In this document: positions 9,493-18,581 of the stretch, piece by piece | Position numbering within the stretch: the stretch's first letter is position 1 | Layout: each line of letters begins with the position of its first letter | The notes under the pieces: generated by a model | The model's database searches: none | What the model saw: the letters and a program-made list of their open reading frames with translations, nothing else | What the model was told of the DNA's origin: nothing | Assembly (NCBI GenBank): GCA_902363805.1 | Contig: CABJBF010000001.1 | Span: 186,001-250,000 of the forward strand | Source of the DNA: Eubacteriaceae bacterium | Lineage (GTDB): Bacteria; Bacillota; Clostridia; Lachnospirales; Lachnospiraceae | Direction of reading: 5' to 3' | Length of the DNA: 64,000 nt | Translations under genes and position numbers: made by a program

Positions 9493-10245
9493 TTACAATT
9501 TTTTCTGAAGTAAAAACAAGCGGTTCATACCATCCTGCCACGGATAAGGAAATTCAAGATAGCGAATAATCTCATAATGTTTTTCAAAACTTTGCTTCCA
9601 TGAAGCAGTATCCAACTCACGATATCTAAGAACGCCATTCTCCTCGAAAAGATTATCATTTATCTGAGTGAATCCCCATGCCTTCATATCAGATTTCTCA
9701 TAATATGGATTGAGTTTAACAAACATGAGCCCTTTTGGAGCGAGTAAATCAGTAAGTCTTTTGAAAGTTTTCAAAGCAACATCCTTAGGCATAACATCTA
9801 AAACGTTAGACAAAATAATACCATCAAAACTATTACTATTATAATTATCAAAAAAAGAAATATCGCCAACTTTAAAATCAAGATTATTATATTTGTTTAC
9901 GGAAGCAAATTTTTTAGCAAATTCAATTCCTGTTTCAGATAAATCCACTCCTAGTCCTGAATCTGTATTTCCAAATTCATAGCACTGAAAAAGAATATCT
10001 CCTGTTCCACAACCAAAATCTAATATGTTTTTGCATTTGCTTGCAAATATATCAAGGCAAATATCAAACATAGGCTCAACAGATAATGATTTTCCCTTTA
10101 AATCTACAATTTTACAATTAGAATAAACATCATTCCACATGTTTATTGAACGGTCGTAATCACGCTTGATAAAGTCTCCATTATTAGCGGTATTGTCAGA
10201 AGAATCGGATAATTTGTTGATATTTTTTTGAAATTTTGATTCCAT
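9493..10245 (-). CDS. Class I SAM-dependent methyltransferase
   Basis: A 250-residue soluble protein. Motif I is ILDFGCGTGDIL near residue 95, the glycine-rich S-adenosylmethionine loop. It is followed by GLGVDLSETGIEFAKKFA (the acidic end of strand 2), then DFKVGDISFFD and DGIILSNVLDVMP. This is the Methyltransf_11/25 arrangement shared by UbiE-like and many small-molecule methyltransferases. The C-terminal EFPYPWQDGMNRLFLL is typical of bacterial members of unknown substrate. It is transcribed alone, divergently from the helicase, and the substrate cannot be told from the sequence. Confidence 0.85.
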   Translation of the reverse strand: MESKFQKNINKLSDSSDNTANNGDFIKRDYDRSINMWNDVYSNCKIVDLKGKSLSVEPMFDICLDIFASKCKNILDFGCGTGDILFQCYEFGNTDSGLGVDLSETGIEFAKKFASVNKYNNLDFKVGDISFFDNYNSNSFDGIILSNVLDVMPKDVALKTFKRLTDLLAPKGLMFVKLNPYYEKSDMKAWGFTQINDNLFEENGVLRYRELDTASWKQSFEKHYEIIRYLEFPYPWQDGMNRLFLLQKKL

Positions 10246-10422
10246 TTTAATTCACCCCACTTCTAAGAAAAAAATTGATTGATAATAGAATAATTATAAC
10301 TTATTAAAATATATTTTGTTATATTTATTTTTACAAGTATACAATTTTATCTTTATTTTTGATATAGTGAATAGTGAGATTGTAGAGGAACTAATGATGA
10401 AAATGGGGAGAGGAAAAAAATT

Positions 10423-12612
10423 ATGACATTACAGGAATTTATTACCAAATTCAATGTAAAATTAAATAAACAACAGTTAGAAGCAGTGCAGAGCGTTGAA
10501 AAACCTACACTGCTTTTAGCTGTGCCGGGAAGCGGAAAAACCACGGTTTTGGTTACCAGATTAGGATATATGATTTACTGCTTAGGAATTCGTCCGGAAG
10601 AAATCCTAACAGTTACATATACTGTGGCTGCAACAAATGATATGCGAAAAAGATTTGCATCTATATTTGGAGACGAACTTGCTGCAAGACTTGAGTTTAG
10701 AACCATAAACGGAATATGTGCAAAAATAATAGGATATTGTGAAATATGTGTTGGGAAAAAAGCATTTGATTTGTTGACTGATGAGGGATATAAAACAAAG
10801 CTTTTGTCTGCAATTTACACAGAACTCGTTCATCAATATCCGACAGAGAGCGATTTGAAAAACATAAGCACATTAATTACGTATATAAAAAATATGCAAC
10901 TTTCAAAAGAAGAGATAGATAAAGCTGGTAACGAACAGGACATACCACTTTTAAAAATTTATAGCGCATATTGTGATGAAATGAAAAAGCAATCACTTAT
11001 GGATTATGATGACCAAATGGTGTATGCACTGACTATGCTAAAAGTATCGCCACAGATTTTAGAATATTTTCAGGAAATGTATAAATATATTTGCGTAGAT
11101 GAGGCACAGGATACCTCTAAAATTCAGCATCAGATTATCGCCTTACTTGCAAGTAAATATAAAAAAGTATTTATGGTAGGAGACGAAGACCAAAGTATTT
11201 ATGGGTTTAGGGCAGCCTACCCTGAGGCACTTCTTTCATTTGAAAAAAATTATAAGGACGCAAATGTATTGTTAATGGAAGAAAATTTCAGGTCAAATGC
11301 AAAAATAGTTGATGCTGCGGATAAATTTATACAGAAAAATAAATTCAGGCATGAAAAACATATGAAAGCATTTAGAGAATCAGGGACTGAAATACAGAAA
11401 ATTCATTTGAAAAACCGACGTGCACAATATAGTTATCTGGCAAAAGTAGCTGAGAATACAGATGTAGAGACAGCGGTGCTTTACAGGGATAATGAGAGCA
11501 TTATTCCGGTGGTTGATTTGTTAGAAAGAAAAGGAATTGCATATAGAATTAAAAATGCTGACCTGACTTTTTTCTCGCATAGGGTTGTGATGGACATAAA
11601 AAATATTATCAGATTTGCAATGGAGCCAACGAATACAGAAATTTTTATGCAAATGTTTTACAAGATAAATACTTATATGAGTAAAGCCGTGGCAACACAA
11701 GTATGTAAAATAAGTCAGGAAAGAGGAATTACAATTTTGGATGCAGCCATTGATTATGGAGATGTTCCCGCGGGTACACGTAAAAGTGTAAAATCGATGC
11801 AGACACATTTGAAAAGAATGCTTGAAGAAAGTGGTGGCAAGGCAATTTATAGAATTATACATTCTATGGGATATAAGGAATATTTAGACAGGTCAAATAT
11901 AAAGGATAGCAAATTAAGTATAATTCAGGCAATCGCATATAATGAGCCGTCTGCATTAGCTTTAATAAACAGATTAGATGAACTTGCGATGCTTATAAAA
12001 GAAAAGCCTTACGATAATGGATGCAAATTTATTTTATCAACAATTCATTCAAGCAAAGGTTTAGAGTATGACAAAGTATACATAATGGATGCAGTTGATG
12101 GAATTTTTCCTGAAAATGTTATAGCAAATTATGAAACATGCAAAGCAAAAGGCGAAGAGGCAAAAGAGTATGAAGAAGAAAGAAGACTTTATTACGTAGG
12201 TGTAACCAGGGCAAAAAATGAACTTTGCATATTTGAATTTGACGACGGTTCTACATTTACAAATGAGTTGCTTGGAATCGAAAATAAAAATAGTGCAAAT
12301 TCTAGTGATATATATGGAATACCAGGTAGATTGTCAACCCGAAGTATGTCAAAATCATCGTCTTATAAAAATAGCATAGATTTAACTAAACCAACTTCTT
12401 ATCAGAAAACGGAAACGAAACGCAAAAAAATTACGGAGTCTGAATATGCCGATAAAATAGAAGAAATTTATTTGACAGGAACAGTTATGCATAAGAAGTA
12501 TGGTTTAGGTAAAGTACTTAAAATATCCGGTGATTTGCTTGAAATCGAGTTCGATGGAAGAGTAACAAAATGCAAATTAAAGTTTATGATGGAACATTCG
12601 CTGATTGAGTAA
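10423..12612 (+). CDS. UvrD/PcrA-like superfamily 1 DNA helicase
   Basis: A 729-residue ATP-dependent 3'-5' helicase. NKQQLEAV is the Q motif. AVPGSGKTTVL near residues 34-44 is Walker A. YICVDEAQDTSKIQ is motif II and VGDEDQSIYGFRAA is motif III. STIHSSKGLEYDKVYI is motif V and RRLYYVGVTRAKNEL is motif VI. The C-terminal LTGTVMHKKYGLGKVL is the Tudor-like tail of PcrA/UvrD proteins, used in RNA polymerase contact in relatives. The length is close to PcrA. A PcrA proper may lie elsewhere, so I give no symbol. It is in divergent orientation to the methyltransferase, and prfC follows with its own promoter. Confidence 0.9.
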   Translation: MTLQEFITKFNVKLNKQQLEAVQSVEKPTLLLAVPGSGKTTVLVTRLGYMIYCLGIRPEEILTVTYTVAATNDMRKRFASIFGDELAARLEFRTINGICAKIIGYCEICVGKKAFDLLTDEGYKTKLLSAIYTELVHQYPTESDLKNISTLITYIKNMQLSKEEIDKAGNEQDIPLLKIYSAYCDEMKKQSLMDYDDQMVYALTMLKVSPQILEYFQEMYKYICVDEAQDTSKIQHQIIALLASKYKKVFMVGDEDQSIYGFRAAYPEALLSFEKNYKDANVLLMEENFRSNAKIVDAADKFIQKNKFRHEKHMKAFRESGTEIQKIHLKNRRAQYSYLAKVAENTDVETAVLYRDNESIIPVVDLLERKGIAYRIKNADLTFFSHRVVMDIKNIIRFAMEPTNTEIFMQMFYKINTYMSKAVATQVCKISQERGITILDAAIDYGDVPAGTRKSVKSMQTHLKRMLEESGGKAIYRIIHSMGYKEYLDRSNIKDSKLSIIQAIAYNEPSALALINRLDELAMLIKEKPYDNGCKFILSTIHSSKGLEYDKVYIMDAVDGIFPENVIANYETCKAKGEEAKEYEEERRLYYVGVTRAKNELCIFEFDDGSTFTNELLGIENKNSANSSDIYGIPGRLSTRSMSKSSSYKNSIDLTKPTSYQKTETKRKKITESEYADKIEEIYLTGTVMHKKYGLGKVLKISGDLLEIEFDGRVTKCKLKFMMEHSLIE

Positions 12613-12627
12613 ATTACGCAGGTTGTC

Positions 12628-12656
12628 TTGTGGAAAAGAAAATAATTGTATATAAT
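12628..12656 (+). promoter_or_regulatory. Sigma-A promoter for prfC
   Basis: TTGTGG (12628-12633), 17 bp, then a perfect TATAAT (12651-12656). Transcription would start near 12663, giving a leader of about 108 nt. Confidence 0.65.
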
Positions 12657-12662
12657 TGTGAG

Positions 12663-12770
12663 AGTGCTTGGCACGGAACCATCCGTAGGCATCAAAGTCG
12701 GGGAAGTTTGCCACGACAACATATAATGATGTCGGCACAATTTAGTTAAAATAAACATTTGGAGAATAAA
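12663..12770 (+). promoter_or_regulatory. Structured 5' leader of prfC
   Basis: Short complementary segments suggest a folded leader: GTGC (12664) with GCAC (12734), CGGA-ACCA-TCCG, TGGCA with TGCCA, and CGACA with TGTCG. It contains no open frame of note. I do not recognise a known riboswitch. It could regulate RF3 translation, or be an ordinary leader. Confidence 0.4.
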
Positions 12771-14366
12771 ATGGACGAAAATTTGAAAAAAGAGATAGAA
12801 AATCGAAGAACATTTGCAATTATTTCTCATCCTGATGCAGGTAAGACTACATTAACAGAAAAATTCCTGTTATACGGAGGAGCAATAAATACAGCTGGTT
12901 CAGTAAAGGGAAAGGCAAATTCAAAGTATGCAGTTTCTGACTGGATGGGCATTGAAAAGGAAAGAGGTATTTCAGTTACTTCTTCAGCCTTGCAGTTTAA
13001 TTACGAAGGATATTGTATCAATATTTTGGATACTCCGGGACATCAGGATTTCTCGGAAGACACATACAGAACTTTAATGGCAGCAGACTCAGCAGTAATG
13101 GTAATTGACGCTTCAAAGGGTGTTGAAGCACAGACAATTAAGCTTTTCAAAGTTTGTGTAATGAGACATATTCCAATTTTCACGTTTATCAATAAGATGG
13201 ATTTGGAAGCAAGAGACCCATATGAACTTTTAGAAGAAATTGAAAATGTTTTAGGAATAAAGACTTGTCCCATAAACTGGCCAATCGGTTCAGGTAAGAG
13301 ATTTAAAGGCGTTTATGACAGAGATACAAAGAAAATATCAATGTTTCAGGCAGTATCTGTCGGTGGTGCAAAAAGTGCAGCAGAAACAACTTATGATTTA
13401 GAAGACGAAGCGTTCAAAGGTGAAGTTGGGGATGAATTATATGACCAGCTTATGGATGATGTAGAATTGTTAGACGGAGCAAGTGAACCATTTGATCAGG
13501 ATTTGGTTGATAAAGGTGAATTATCTCCGGTATTCTTCGGTTCAGCTTTAACTACATTTGGTATAGAAACATTTTTGGAGCATTTCTTAAAAATGACAGA
13601 ATCACCACTTCCAAGAATGTCAGATATAGGATTAATAGATCCTATAACAGAACCATTTTCAGGATTTGTATTTAAAATTCAGGCAAATATGAATAAGGCG
13701 CATCATGATAGAATTGCATTTATGAGAGTATGTTCAGGCAAATTTGATGCCACAAAAGATGTGTTCCATGTACAAAGTGGAAAGAAAATGAAATTATCAA
13801 GACCACAGCAGATTATGGCACAGGATAGAAAAGTAATTGATGAGGCTTATGCAGGAGATGTAATCGGTGTATTTGATCCCGGAATTTTCTCTATTGGCGA
13901 TACAATTTGCACTCCGGGCAAAAAGTTCACTTACGAAGGAATACCTACATTTGCACCAGAACATTTCTGCCGACTTGTAGCACTTGATTCTATGAAGCGT
14001 AAGCAATTTATGAAAGGTGTAACACAGATTGCTCAGGAAGGTGCGATACAGATTTTCCAGGACTACAATCTTGAAATGTCTGAAATTATCGTGGGCGTTG
14101 TAGGAACACTTCAGTTTGATGTGTTAAAATACAGAATGGAAAATGAATACAGCTGTGATGTAAGACTTGAGCCATTACCTTACGGTCACATCAGATGGGT
14201 TAAAGATCCTGCAACAGATTTGAACAGCATAAAATGCCCAAGTGATACTAAGAAAGTTAAGGACATGAAAGGAAATCCTTTGATTTTATTTACAAATGAA
14301 TGGTCAATAAGACTTTTATTAGAAAGAAACGAAGGAATCGAGCTTACAGAATTTAAGAAGAATTAG
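12771..14366 (+). CDS. prfC: Peptide chain release factor 3 (RF3)
   Basis: A 531-residue translational GTPase that recycles RF1/RF2 from the ribosome. The ATG at 12771 follows GGAG; the upstream TTG at 12759 would add four residues over the ribosome site and is not preferred. G1 is HPDAGKTTLTEK (about residue 22). The switch region has KERGISVTSS, G3 is DTPGHQDFSEDTYRTL and G4 is NKMD. Domain II carries FKIQANMNKAHHDRIAF, which separates RF3 from EF-G. Domain III ends with VVGTLQFDVLKYRMENEY, a family signature. It is a core gene with its own promoter and leader. Confidence 0.96.
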   Translation: MDENLKKEIENRRTFAIISHPDAGKTTLTEKFLLYGGAINTAGSVKGKANSKYAVSDWMGIEKERGISVTSSALQFNYEGYCINILDTPGHQDFSEDTYRTLMAADSAVMVIDASKGVEAQTIKLFKVCVMRHIPIFTFINKMDLEARDPYELLEEIENVLGIKTCPINWPIGSGKRFKGVYDRDTKKISMFQAVSVGGAKSAAETTYDLEDEAFKGEVGDELYDQLMDDVELLDGASEPFDQDLVDKGELSPVFFGSALTTFGIETFLEHFLKMTESPLPRMSDIGLIDPITEPFSGFVFKIQANMNKAHHDRIAFMRVCSGKFDATKDVFHVQSGKKMKLSRPQQIMAQDRKVIDEAYAGDVIGVFDPGIFSIGDTICTPGKKFTYEGIPTFAPEHFCRLVALDSMKRKQFMKGVTQIAQEGAIQIFQDYNLEMSEIIVGVVGTLQFDVLKYRMENEYSCDVRLEPLPYGHIRWVKDPATDLNSIKCPSDTKKVKDMKGNPLILFTNEWSIRLLLERNEGIELTEFKKN

Positions 14367-14386
14367 CATAAAATATGCGCTAAAGA

Positions 14387-14484
14387 GTGTTAGTTAATAT
14401 ATTTGATGCAGCACATATAATGCGAATACGGGATTTGAACCCGCGCAAGGAAGTGTTGTTAATATATTTGATGTAGCACATATT
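14387..14484. repeat. Imperfect ~31-bp direct repeats flanking the tRNA remnant
   Basis: Copies start at 14387 and 14453 and share TTAATATATTTGATG followed by AGCACATAT. The tRNA-like piece lies between them. This could be a scar of duplication or integration. Confidence 0.6.
14422..14456 (-). pseudogene. tRNA 3' fragment (T arm and acceptor strand)
   Basis: On the minus strand GCGGGTTCAAATCCCGT forms a standard T arm (5-bp stem, 7-nt loop TTCAAAT), followed by ATTCGCA, like a 3' acceptor strand. No matching 5' acceptor, D arm or anticodon arm is found upstream. It is therefore a remnant, of the kind left as an attachment site by integrating elements or by tRNA decay. Confidence 0.6.
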
Positions 14485-14533
14485 TATAGATTTTTACGAT
14501 GCATGGGGTAATCCCTAGTTTATTAGATATAAA

Positions 14534-14576
14534 ACGGATGAAATCTCAAAATGAGTTTTCATCCGTATTTTTTTTG
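14534..14576 (+). terminator. Intrinsic terminator downstream of prfC
   Basis: ACGGATGAAA pairs with TTTCATCCGT, extended by CTC/GAG with one mismatch, then a long T run. Confidence 0.75.
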
Positions 14577-14897
14577 AAGTAATGAAAGCGTTGTGATTAT
14601 GCATTTTATTTAAAATTGATAATGCTTCTGATAATTTGAGGATATAAAAGAGTTGTAATTATGTATTTTATTTAGAATTTGTAATTTTTTAATAATTTTC
14701 GAGGTTATAAAATTATTAAAAATTGACTTTTCTAGTTATGTAAACTAAATTACGGATTAATATAGTCTTTTTGTTATATTCCGTAAAATTTATTAATTTT
14801 TATGTAAAAGAAATTATTGATTACGGATGATATGAAAAAAGAAAAAAATCATCTGTAAATATTGATTCCTAAACTAAAAAAATAGACTATTTGTAAT

Positions 14898-15073
14898 TAT
14901 TTTTTACGGATTATTTTACAATTTTAACTATAATCCGTAACATTCTTAATTCTACAAAAATTACAATGAAATATGAAAAAATTTTTACGGATCATTTTGT
15001 GGTTTTAACTATAATCCGTAACATTCTTAATTCTACAAAAATTACAATGAAATATGAAAAAATTTTTACGGAT
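14898..15073. repeat. Tandem blocks with identical 71-bp core, 81-bp period
   Basis: The 71-bp blocks at 14922-14992 and 15003-15073 are identical. They lie among inverted pairs such as TTACGGATTAT (14904-14914) with ATAATCCGTAA (14930-14940), so each period can form a stem-loop. A diverged version starts near 14751. No coding capacity. Confidence 0.8.
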
Positions 15074-15150
15074 AAAACTTAATAATTTAAATTTAGTTCG
15101 TAAATGTTAGTAAAGGCAATTTGTATAGCACAAGAATGAATATTTTCCTC

Positions 15151-15248
15151 AATAAACCTTTAAATAAACCTCCCCAATAAACCCAAATAAATCTGAATAA
15201 ACCTTTAAATAAACCTCCCCAATAAACCCAAATAAACCCGAATAAACC
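15151..15248. repeat. 45-bp tandem repeat, about 2.2 copies
   Basis: The unit starts with AATAAACCTTTAAATAAACC at 15151 and again at 15196, with a third partial start at 15241. The unit is itself built of AATAAAC-type words. It lies about 100 bp before the sigma-factor gene. Confidence 0.8.
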
Positions 15249-15343
15249 ATCGAATATCCCCACAAAAAAATAAATGTGATATTATTCTTTCCTGAATTGT
15301 TATATTATTAGAAAGATCTTTCAAAGCAACAAGGAGGAAAGCA

Positions 15344-15832
15344 GTGGAAACGCAAAAGTACAAAGAATTTGTATCGGAATATGCAAATATGGTATTTAAA
15401 ATTGCTTATAATTATTGCCGAAACAAATATGATGCCGAAGACATAGTCCAGAATACATTTTTAAAACTTTTACAATATAAAGGCGAATTTGCTGATGGTG
15501 AACATGCAAAAAGATGGCTTATAAGAGTGACTGTAAATGAATCAAAAAACATGTGTACATCATTTTGGCACAAAAGAATAGTTTCGCTGGAAGAATCCAA
15601 ATCAGATGCCGAATTTTCTTTTGAAAATGATGAAGAATCAGAAATATATGATGCAGTAATGAAGCTTGGCGAAAAATACAGAATAGTAGTTCATTTGTAT
15701 TATTACGAAGAATATTCAGTAAAAGAAATCGCAGAAATATTAAATATAAAAGAGACTACAATTCAAACAAGACTTATGAGAGCTAGAGCAAAAATTAAAA
15801 GTATGGTCAAAGGAGATTGGTTAGATGAATAA
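15344..15832 (+). CDS. ECF-type RNA polymerase sigma factor
   Basis: A 162-residue sigma-70-family protein of the extracytoplasmic-function type. The GTG start at 15344 is supported by AAGGAGG 8 nt upstream. Region 2 covers residues about 5-75 (YNYCRNKYDAEDIVQNTFLKLLQY), with the DAED core-binding motif. Region 4 covers about 105-155 (YYYEEYSVKEIAEILNIKETTIQTRLMRARAKIKSM), a helix-turn-helix that reads the -35 element. It overlaps the next gene by 8 bp, the usual coupling of a sigma factor to its regulator. The target promoters are unknown. Confidence 0.93.
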   Translation: METQKYKEFVSEYANMVFKIAYNYCRNKYDAEDIVQNTFLKLLQYKGEFADGEHAKRWLIRVTVNESKNMCTSFWHKRIVSLEESKSDAEFSFENDEESEIYDAVMKLGEKYRIVVHLYYYEEYSVKEIAEILNIKETTIQTRLMRARAKIKSMVKGDWLDE

Positions 15833-16223
15833 ATATAAAGGAATGTTTGACAAAATAAATATTTCAGACGAGTGTTTAAGAAAGGTGGAACATATGGAAA
15901 AGAATAATCACAAAATAAAGAAATTCAGAATACGTTATGTGGCGGTTGCAGCAGTTATGCTTGCTATATTCGCAATGACAGATGTTGTGTCTTATGCGGC
16001 AACCGGAAATGGAATAACAAAGCATGTCCATGTATTTTTGGAAAACAATAGCGATAAAAAAGAACTTAAAGAAAATGGCAAAGGAAAATACATTTACGAG
16101 GGCGAAGACAAGAAGTATGAGCTCGAAATGAATGAAGACGAAATGGAAAAAGAGGGCATAAATGCTGAGGTAAATGTTGATGAAAGTAGCGGAGAGGTAA
16201 ATATAGAACTAAAGGCAAATTAA
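15825..16223 (+). CDS. Membrane-anchored partner of the sigma factor (putative anti-sigma)
   Basis: A 132-residue protein overlapping the sigma gene. The N-terminal ~42 residues are cytoplasmic and charged (SDECLRKVEHMEKNNHKIKKF). One membrane segment follows (YVAVAAVMLAIFAMTDVVSYAA), then a highly acidic/lysine-rich external tail of about 65 residues. It has no recognisable zinc-binding anti-sigma motif. Position and topology are those of Lachnospiraceae anti-sigma proteins, so the role is inferred. A terminator follows at 16280. Confidence 0.75.
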   Translation: MNKYKGMFDKINISDECLRKVEHMEKNNHKIKKFRIRYVAVAAVMLAIFAMTDVVSYAATGNGITKHVHVFLENNSDKKELKENGKGKYIYEGEDKKYELEMNEDEMEKEGINAEVNVDESSGEVNIELKAN

Positions 16224-16279
16224 TCAAAAAAATAAATTTAAAAATAAATATATGTCGACAAACAAAAACAAACAAAAGA

Positions 16280-16326
16280 AGTCCACAGGAGAATTAAAAT
16301 TATGAAATTCTCTTGTGGGCTGTTTT
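16280..16326 (+). terminator. Intrinsic terminator after the sigma operon
   Basis: AGTCCACAGGAGAATT pairs with AATTCTCTTGTGGGCT, with TTTTT following. Confidence 0.8.
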
Positions 16327-16375
16327 TATGCTTAAAAATAAGTGAAAACAGAACAGAGTTTCGAAAAAATAGCAA

Positions 16376-16458
16376 AATCGAGTCCTGAAAAAGGGACAGT
16401 GAATATGAGAAAATGGATTCATAAAAGGAAAAAAAATAGCAGCTATAAAGGAGGAAAA
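16376..16458 (+). repeat. Island-bounding direct repeat, copy A
   Basis: About 83 bp beginning AATCGAGTCCTGAAAAAGGG and ending at the ribosome site AAAGGAGG of the HIRAN gene. A copy of about 90% identity lies at 24383-24470, ending at the ribosome site of the EF-hand gene. The two copies bracket the whole restriction-modification locus. Confidence 0.8.
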
Positions 16459-16462
16459 ATTG

Positions 16463-16780
16463 ATGGCAGATAAGATTTATTTTACAATTACAGGAACAGG
16501 ATTTTTTGAAGGTGACGAATTTTTTGAAAAGGATATGGAAGTGTTTCTTGAGAAAGAACCGGACAACAAATATGACCACGAAGCAATTCTTGTAAAAATG
16601 CCGGGAATTGGAAAAGTTGGGCATGTGGCAAATAGTTGTAGTACAGTCATTGGCGAGTCATATAGCGCCGGACGTATTTATGACAAAATTGGCGACACAG
16701 CAGTTGGAAAAGTGCTTTACAAAATGCCAAGAGGAATTTTGTGTGAATTAGTAAAACCGGTGGATGAAATTAAATTTTAA
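16463..16780 (+). CDS. HIRAN-domain protein
   Basis: A 105-residue protein consisting of one HIRAN-like domain. Visible motifs: ITGTGFFEGDEFF at the N-terminus, EPDNKYDHEAILVKMPGIGKVGHVANS in the middle, and IGDTAVGKVLYKMPRGI near the end. In eukaryotic HLTF the HIRAN domain binds 3' DNA ends; stand-alone bacterial forms are uncharacterised. The ATG at 16463 follows AAAGGAGG by 8 nt. It is the first gene inside the direct-repeat-bounded island. A DNA-related role is plausible but not shown. Confidence 0.75.
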   Translation: MADKIYFTITGTGFFEGDEFFEKDMEVFLEKEPDNKYDHEAILVKMPGIGKVGHVANSCSTVIGESYSAGRIYDKIGDTAVGKVLYKMPRGILCELVKPVDEIKF

Positions 16781-16982
16781 AGAAGTTATTGGAATTAGAA
16801 TTATGGTGTAGCTGAAATGGAAAATGATAGTACAAGTTGAGAGATTGAAAAATAAGGAAGGCAAATATAACAATGCAAAAGTTGTATAAAATAGCCACTT
16901 ATAATATAATTAATAAATATTTACAATGTGATAAAAATGAATAAATAATTATTTGATTTACTAAAAATATAGGAGGACTAAA

Positions 16983-18578
16983 ATGGCAGAAGGAAAAGAT
17001 TTGTTGCAGGTTTTGTGGAGCGGAGCAGATGTATTAAGAGGTAAGATGGATGCAAATGAATACAAAACTTATTTATTAGGATTGGTATTTTATAAGTATT
17101 TATCAGATTCATATTTATCAAAAGTATATGATTTATTAAACGATGAAACACCAGATGATTTAGAAGAAGCGCAGGAAGTTTATGAGGATGTAATGAATAG
17201 TGAAGATGCCGAAGAACTATTGGCAGAATTGAAAGAATCATTACGTTATACATTGGACCCTGATATGACATATGTAAGCATATTGAAAGATGCTAAAAAC
17301 AATTCTTTCAACAGAGAAAAATTACAGTCAGCATTTAATAGAATTCAGGAATCAGACGAATTATTTAATGGATTATTTGCAGATGTTGATTTGTATTCAA
17401 ACAGGCTTGGAACCGGAGACCAAAAACAGAGTGCAACAATAGCAGAAGTGATAAAAGTGTTAGATGGTGCAGATTTAATACATACAGAAGGCGATGTGCT
17501 AGGAAATGCATATGAATACTTAATAGGACAGTTTGCTTCTGAAACAGGAAAAAAGGCAGGGGAATTCTATACTCCACATGGTCCGGCACAGATACTATGT
17601 CGAATTGCAATGACAGGACAGGAAGATAAAAAAGGATTACAGGTATATGACCCTTGTATGGGTTCAGGATCATTAATGCTGAGCTGCAAAAATTATGCAA
17701 AAGAACCGGATTATATAAAATACTATGGACAGGAACTTATGCCATCAACTTATAATTTGGCAAGAATGAATATGTTTTTGCATGGAGTTTTGCCGGAAAA
17801 TCAGCACTTAAGAAATGCTGATACATTAGATGCAGACTGGCCAACTGATGAAGAAACAGAATTTGATGTAGTTACAATGAATCCACCATATTCTGCAAAA
17901 TGGTCTGCAGCAGAAGGATTTAAACAAGATGAAAGATTTATGGATTATGGTGGAAAGCTTGCACCAAAATCAAAAGCAGATTATGCATTCTTATTACACG
18001 GATTTTATCATTTAAAACAGACAGGAACAATGGCGATTGTTTTACCACATGGAGTTTTATTTAGAGGAGCAGCAGAAGGAACAATAAGAGAAACACTTTT
18101 GAAAAATGGTTCTATATATGCGGTAATTGGCTTGCCATCAAATATGTTTTATAATACTTCAATTCCAACATGTATTGTAGTATTGAAAAAGCATCGTGAT
18201 GGACGAGATGTGTTGTTTATAGATGCATCAAATTTGTATGAAAAAGAGAAAAAGCAGAATGTTATGGAAGAAGAACATATTGATCGTGTTCTTGAATTAT
18301 ATAATAACAGAGAAAGTGTAGAGAAAGAAGCATACCTTGCATCTTATGAAGACATTGTGAAAAATGATTACAACTTGAATATACCACGATATGTAGATAC
18401 TTCAGAAGAAGAACCAGAGATTGATTTAAAAGCACTTACGCTGAGAATGAGAGAGACAGATAAAGAAATAAAAGAGGGTAATAATATGCTGTTAAGTATG
18501 TTAAAAGACCTAAATTTTGATAGCGATGAAACTAGAGAATCAGTAGAAGAATTCATAAAAGTCTTAGAGGAGGTGTAA
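16983..18578 (+). CDS. hsdM: Type I restriction-modification, methyltransferase subunit
   Basis: A 531-residue N6-adenine methyltransferase subunit that works with HsdS to methylate the target site. The N-terminal HsdM_N helical domain is residues about 5-150 (VLRGKMDANEYKTYLLGLVFYKYL). GEFYTPHGPAQIL is the usual Hsd linker. DPCMGSGSLML (about residue 222) is motif I for SAM. MNPPYSAKW (about 299) is catalytic motif IV, NPPY. The gene starts the hsdM-hsdS-hsdR operon; hsdS begins four bases after the stop. It is not truncated and has all key residues. Confidence 0.96.
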   Translation: MAEGKDLLQVLWSGADVLRGKMDANEYKTYLLGLVFYKYLSDSYLSKVYDLLNDETPDDLEEAQEVYEDVMNSEDAEELLAELKESLRYTLDPDMTYVSILKDAKNNSFNREKLQSAFNRIQESDELFNGLFADVDLYSNRLGTGDQKQSATIAEVIKVLDGADLIHTEGDVLGNAYEYLIGQFASETGKKAGEFYTPHGPAQILCRIAMTGQEDKKGLQVYDPCMGSGSLMLSCKNYAKEPDYIKYYGQELMPSTYNLARMNMFLHGVLPENQHLRNADTLDADWPTDEETEFDVVTMNPPYSAKWSAAEGFKQDERFMDYGGKLAPKSKADYAFLLHGFYHLKQTGTMAIVLPHGVLFRGAAEGTIRETLLKNGSIYAVIGLPSNMFYNTSIPTCIVVLKKHRDGRDVLFIDASNLYEKEKKQNVMEEEHIDRVLELYNNRESVEKEAYLASYEDIVKNDYNLNIPRYVDTSEEEPEIDLKALTLRMRETDKEIKEGNNMLLSMLKDLNFDSDETRESVEEFIKVLEEV

Positions 18579-18581
18579 AAT

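Larger units (their letters stand above)
14367..15343. other. 977-bp gene-free, repeat-rich region
   Basis: No gene is supported. In order it holds: a ~31-bp direct repeat around a tRNA 3' remnant (14387-14484), a terminator (14534-14576), several TTACGGAT...ATCCGTAA inverted repeats (14751-15073) including two identical 71-bp blocks, and a 45-bp tandem repeat (15151-15248). Base composition is very AT-rich. Confidence 0.8.

Noticed and set aside
16405..16430. 14-nt match (GAGAAAATGGATTC) of CRISPR spacer 3 to the island repeat
   Set aside because: The match breaks after 14 nt with a gap, there is no TTTV PAM on the required side, and the shared word is AT-rich. Chance is a sufficient explanation.
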